DNA of 5,156 nucleotides from JAXHTH01 sp034211115 (GTDB lineage Bacteria > Planctomycetota > Phycisphaerae > Phycisphaerales > SM1A02), in NCBI GenBank assembly GCA_034211115.1, contig JAXHTH010000288.1:1-5156 (forward strand), written 5' to 3'. The notes below the pieces were generated by a model. That model was not told the DNA's origin and did no database searches. It was given only the letters and a program-made list of their open reading frames with translations. How positions within the stretch are numbered: the first letter of the stretch is position 1; the number at the start of each line of letters is the position of its first letter. The position numbers and the translations under genes are program-made. Below, piece by piece: positions 4,906 to 5,156 of this stretch.

Positions 4906-5156
4906 TCACGCGAGGTACGCGAAGGCGATGAGGACGGCCGAGACGAAGATGAGCACCCAGAGGATGCCGGTGAACGCCTTGTTCTTCTGCCCGGCCAGCT
5001 CGGTTCCCTCGACGCGCGGCGGCGTGCGGTACGGGCGCCGCGGCGGGGCGAGCACGGCCAGGGCCAGCGTCACCAGCAGGCCGATGAACAGGAACGGCAG
5101 CCAGTACAGGGCCGCATGGAACAGGTCGAAGCGCGCCACCCACGCCCCGCCCGCCC
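4906..5156 (-). CDS. C-terminus of a multi-pass membrane protein, possibly a sodium:solute symporter (partial)
   Basis: The frame is open from the window edge to the stop at 4906-4908, giving 82 visible residues; the N-terminal part lies outside. A GTG at 5137-5139 could be read as a start, but the frame continues upstream through AGGAW, so truncation is more likely than a tiny gene. Two hydrophobic segments are clear: about HAALYWLPFLFIGLLVTLAL and AFTGILWVLIFVSAVLIAFA. Between them lies a basic, proline-rich loop (APPRRPYRTPPR) that should be cytoplasmic. A penultimate helix, a PP-containing basic loop and a final helix recall the end of sodium:solute symporters (SSS family), but no diagnostic motif of that family is visible. 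The membrane location is secure; the transporter identity is a guess. It converges on the kinase gene and is not part of its operon. Confidence 0.6.
   Translation of the reverse strand, partial: AGGAWVARFDLFHAALYWLPFLFIGLLVTLALAVLAPPRRPYRTPPRVEGTELAGQKNKAFTGILWVLIFVSAVLIAFAYLA

Noticed and set aside
4274..5143. A 289-codon - strand open frame spanning the intergenic region
   Set aside because: It overlaps the kinase end, the repeats and the membrane gene in another frame. Only the overlapping frame ending at 4906 encodes plausible membrane helices.

Overview
This is a GC-rich bacterial window holding three complete genes on the + strand, a truncated + strand gene tail at the left edge, and a truncated membrane-protein gene on the - strand at the right edge. 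The organism cannot be fixed from the sequence. The very high GC, the KaiC-like ATPase followed by a kinase, and the repeat-filled convergent intergenic region would suit a planctomycete (Phycisphaerae-like) or a GC-rich proteobacterium. I lean weakly to the former, from memory of similar intergenic repeats.

Layout: positions 1-77 probably hold the last 24 codons of an unseen gene. Positions 240-1076 encode a tandem-domain universal stress protein whose second half keeps the ATP-binding signature. After a 170-nt gap with a weak candidate promoter and a perfect Shine-Dalgarno sequence comes a two-gene unit. The first gene is a double-domain KaiC-like ATPase (1247-2797). The second is a soluble histidine kinase (2766-4400) with a degenerate receiver domain, a PAS domain, and a HisKA_3/HATPase catalytic core. 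The two genes overlap by 32 nt, so they are almost certainly co-transcribed and probably translationally coupled. No kaiA, kaiB or response regulator gene is visible.

Positions 4401-4905 are a convergent (3'-to-3') intergenic region without a credible gene, built from nested repeats. It holds five full or partial copies of a 19-nt unit that forms 9-bp hairpins. These are arranged as a composite inverted repeat about 320 bp long, with two related GCGGAT palindromes inside. Short-period purine-rich and pyrimidine-rich degenerate repeats lie on the two flanks. Beyond it, on the - strand, lies the C-terminus of a multi-pass membrane protein, possibly a sodium:solute symporter.

How the parts may work together (inference): the KaiC-like protein would act as an ATP-dependent switch whose state is read by, or passed to, the neighbouring kinase. 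The kinase would then signal to a response regulator encoded elsewhere. The stress protein upstream fits a stress or energy-status theme but appears to have its own transcript. The least explained parts are the altered phosphosite and catalytic glutamates of the KaiC-like protein, the receiver-like domain with Glu where the phospho-acceptor Asp should be, and the structured repeat island.
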